Below are positions 5,787-5,915 of a stretch of 5,915 nucleotides of DNA, piece after piece. The translations under genes and the position numbers were made by a program. Every line of letters begins with the position of its first letter. Position 1 is the first letter of the stretch. Origin of the DNA: Methanobacteriota archaeon (GTDB lineage: Archaea > Halobacteriota > Methanosarcinia > Methanosarcinales > Methanoperedenaceae); assembly GCA_018899795.1 (NCBI GenBank), contig JAHIHJ010000188.1, forward strand, positions 1 to 5,915, written 5' to 3'. A model generated the notes under the pieces. The model did not search any database, had not been told where the DNA came from, and was given only the letters and a program-made list of their open reading frames with translations.

Positions 5787-5915
5787 TAGCTTCTTTTTTC
5801 AATGACCCGCGCCATTCTTCGATGATTGCCTCCCAATCCATGCCGCTTGCTATCTGTTCGAGAACATCTTTTACAAGTATGCGTGTTCCTTTAAAGGTTG
5901 GCTCGCCGTGGCAGA
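5701..5915 (-). CDS. DUF433-family antitoxin, N-terminus cut by window edge
   Basis: The frame enters from the right edge and encodes about 70 residues. CHGEPTFKGTRILV is the DUF433 (COG2442) hallmark, normally written as G-x-P-x-x-KGTRI, and is followed by DVLEQIASGMDWEAIIEEW and the helix KKEAIAEA. DUF433 proteins are small helix-turn-helix-type antitoxins that usually precede DUF5615 toxins, as here. After EAIAEA (about nt 5780) the frame continues for about 26 residues, to a TGA at 5703-5701, in a basic, Ala/Ser/Pro-rich stretch (GRKYTRKPAAATAKSS) that does not look like the family's usual C-terminal helix and lies over the toxin's coding sequence. The conserved part therefore ends where the toxin begins. 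Whether this tail is normal overlap or the result of a small deletion or frameshift is unresolved. The start codon is outside the window. Confidence 0.75.
   Translation of the reverse strand, partial: CHGEPTFKGTRILVKDVLEQIASGMDWEAIIEEWRGSLKKEAIAEAGRKYTRKPAAATAKSSYPGSPDRS

Overview
The window most likely comes from a methanogen-related archaeon of the Methanosarcinales, such as a methanogen or an ANME-2/Methanoperedens-type organism. The main evidence is the large gene at 821-3541. It encodes a tandem-duplicated S-layer protein of the Methanosarcina type, preceded by an archaeal Shine-Dalgarno sequence (AGGTGAT), with TATA-like boxes upstream. The genus cannot be fixed from sequence alone. No rRNA, tRNA, CRISPR array or complete insertion sequence was seen.

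Left half, plus strand. The window opens inside the 3' part of a FAD-dependent amine-oxidase-like oxidoreductase (2-661). A roughly 160-base promoter/leader region follows. Next is the cell-envelope gene: signal peptide, two S-layer duplication domains, two Ig-like/carboxypeptidase-regulatory-like modules, a CARDB-like module, one membrane span and a cytoplasmic tail. A small ferritin-like di-iron protein (3575-3979) begins 33 bases later from a TTG codon with a strong GGAGG, and is probably cotranscribed. A nine-T tract directly after its stop looks like an archaeal terminator.

Right half, minus strand. Reading from the right edge there is a DUF433-type antitoxin (N-terminus cut off by the window), an overlapping DUF5615/PIN-like toxin, a 72-codon unknown ORF and a YihY/BrkB-family membrane protein. 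The genes are tightly packed: an 86-base overlap, then a stop directly followed by a start, then an ATGA overlap. They converge on the ferritin gene.

The most notable structure is at 4021-5377. An AT-rich island carrying a YihY gene that reads like a Bacteroidota protein is bracketed by two imperfect direct copies of a GC-rich intergenic repeat (cores 4021-4064 and 5309-5354, each with a G-rich tail). This suggests acquisition by transfer, or insertion next to dispersed repeats. The rest looks like an ordinary archaeal envelope locus beside a small toxin-antitoxin locus. I found no clear multi-gene system that I would call new.
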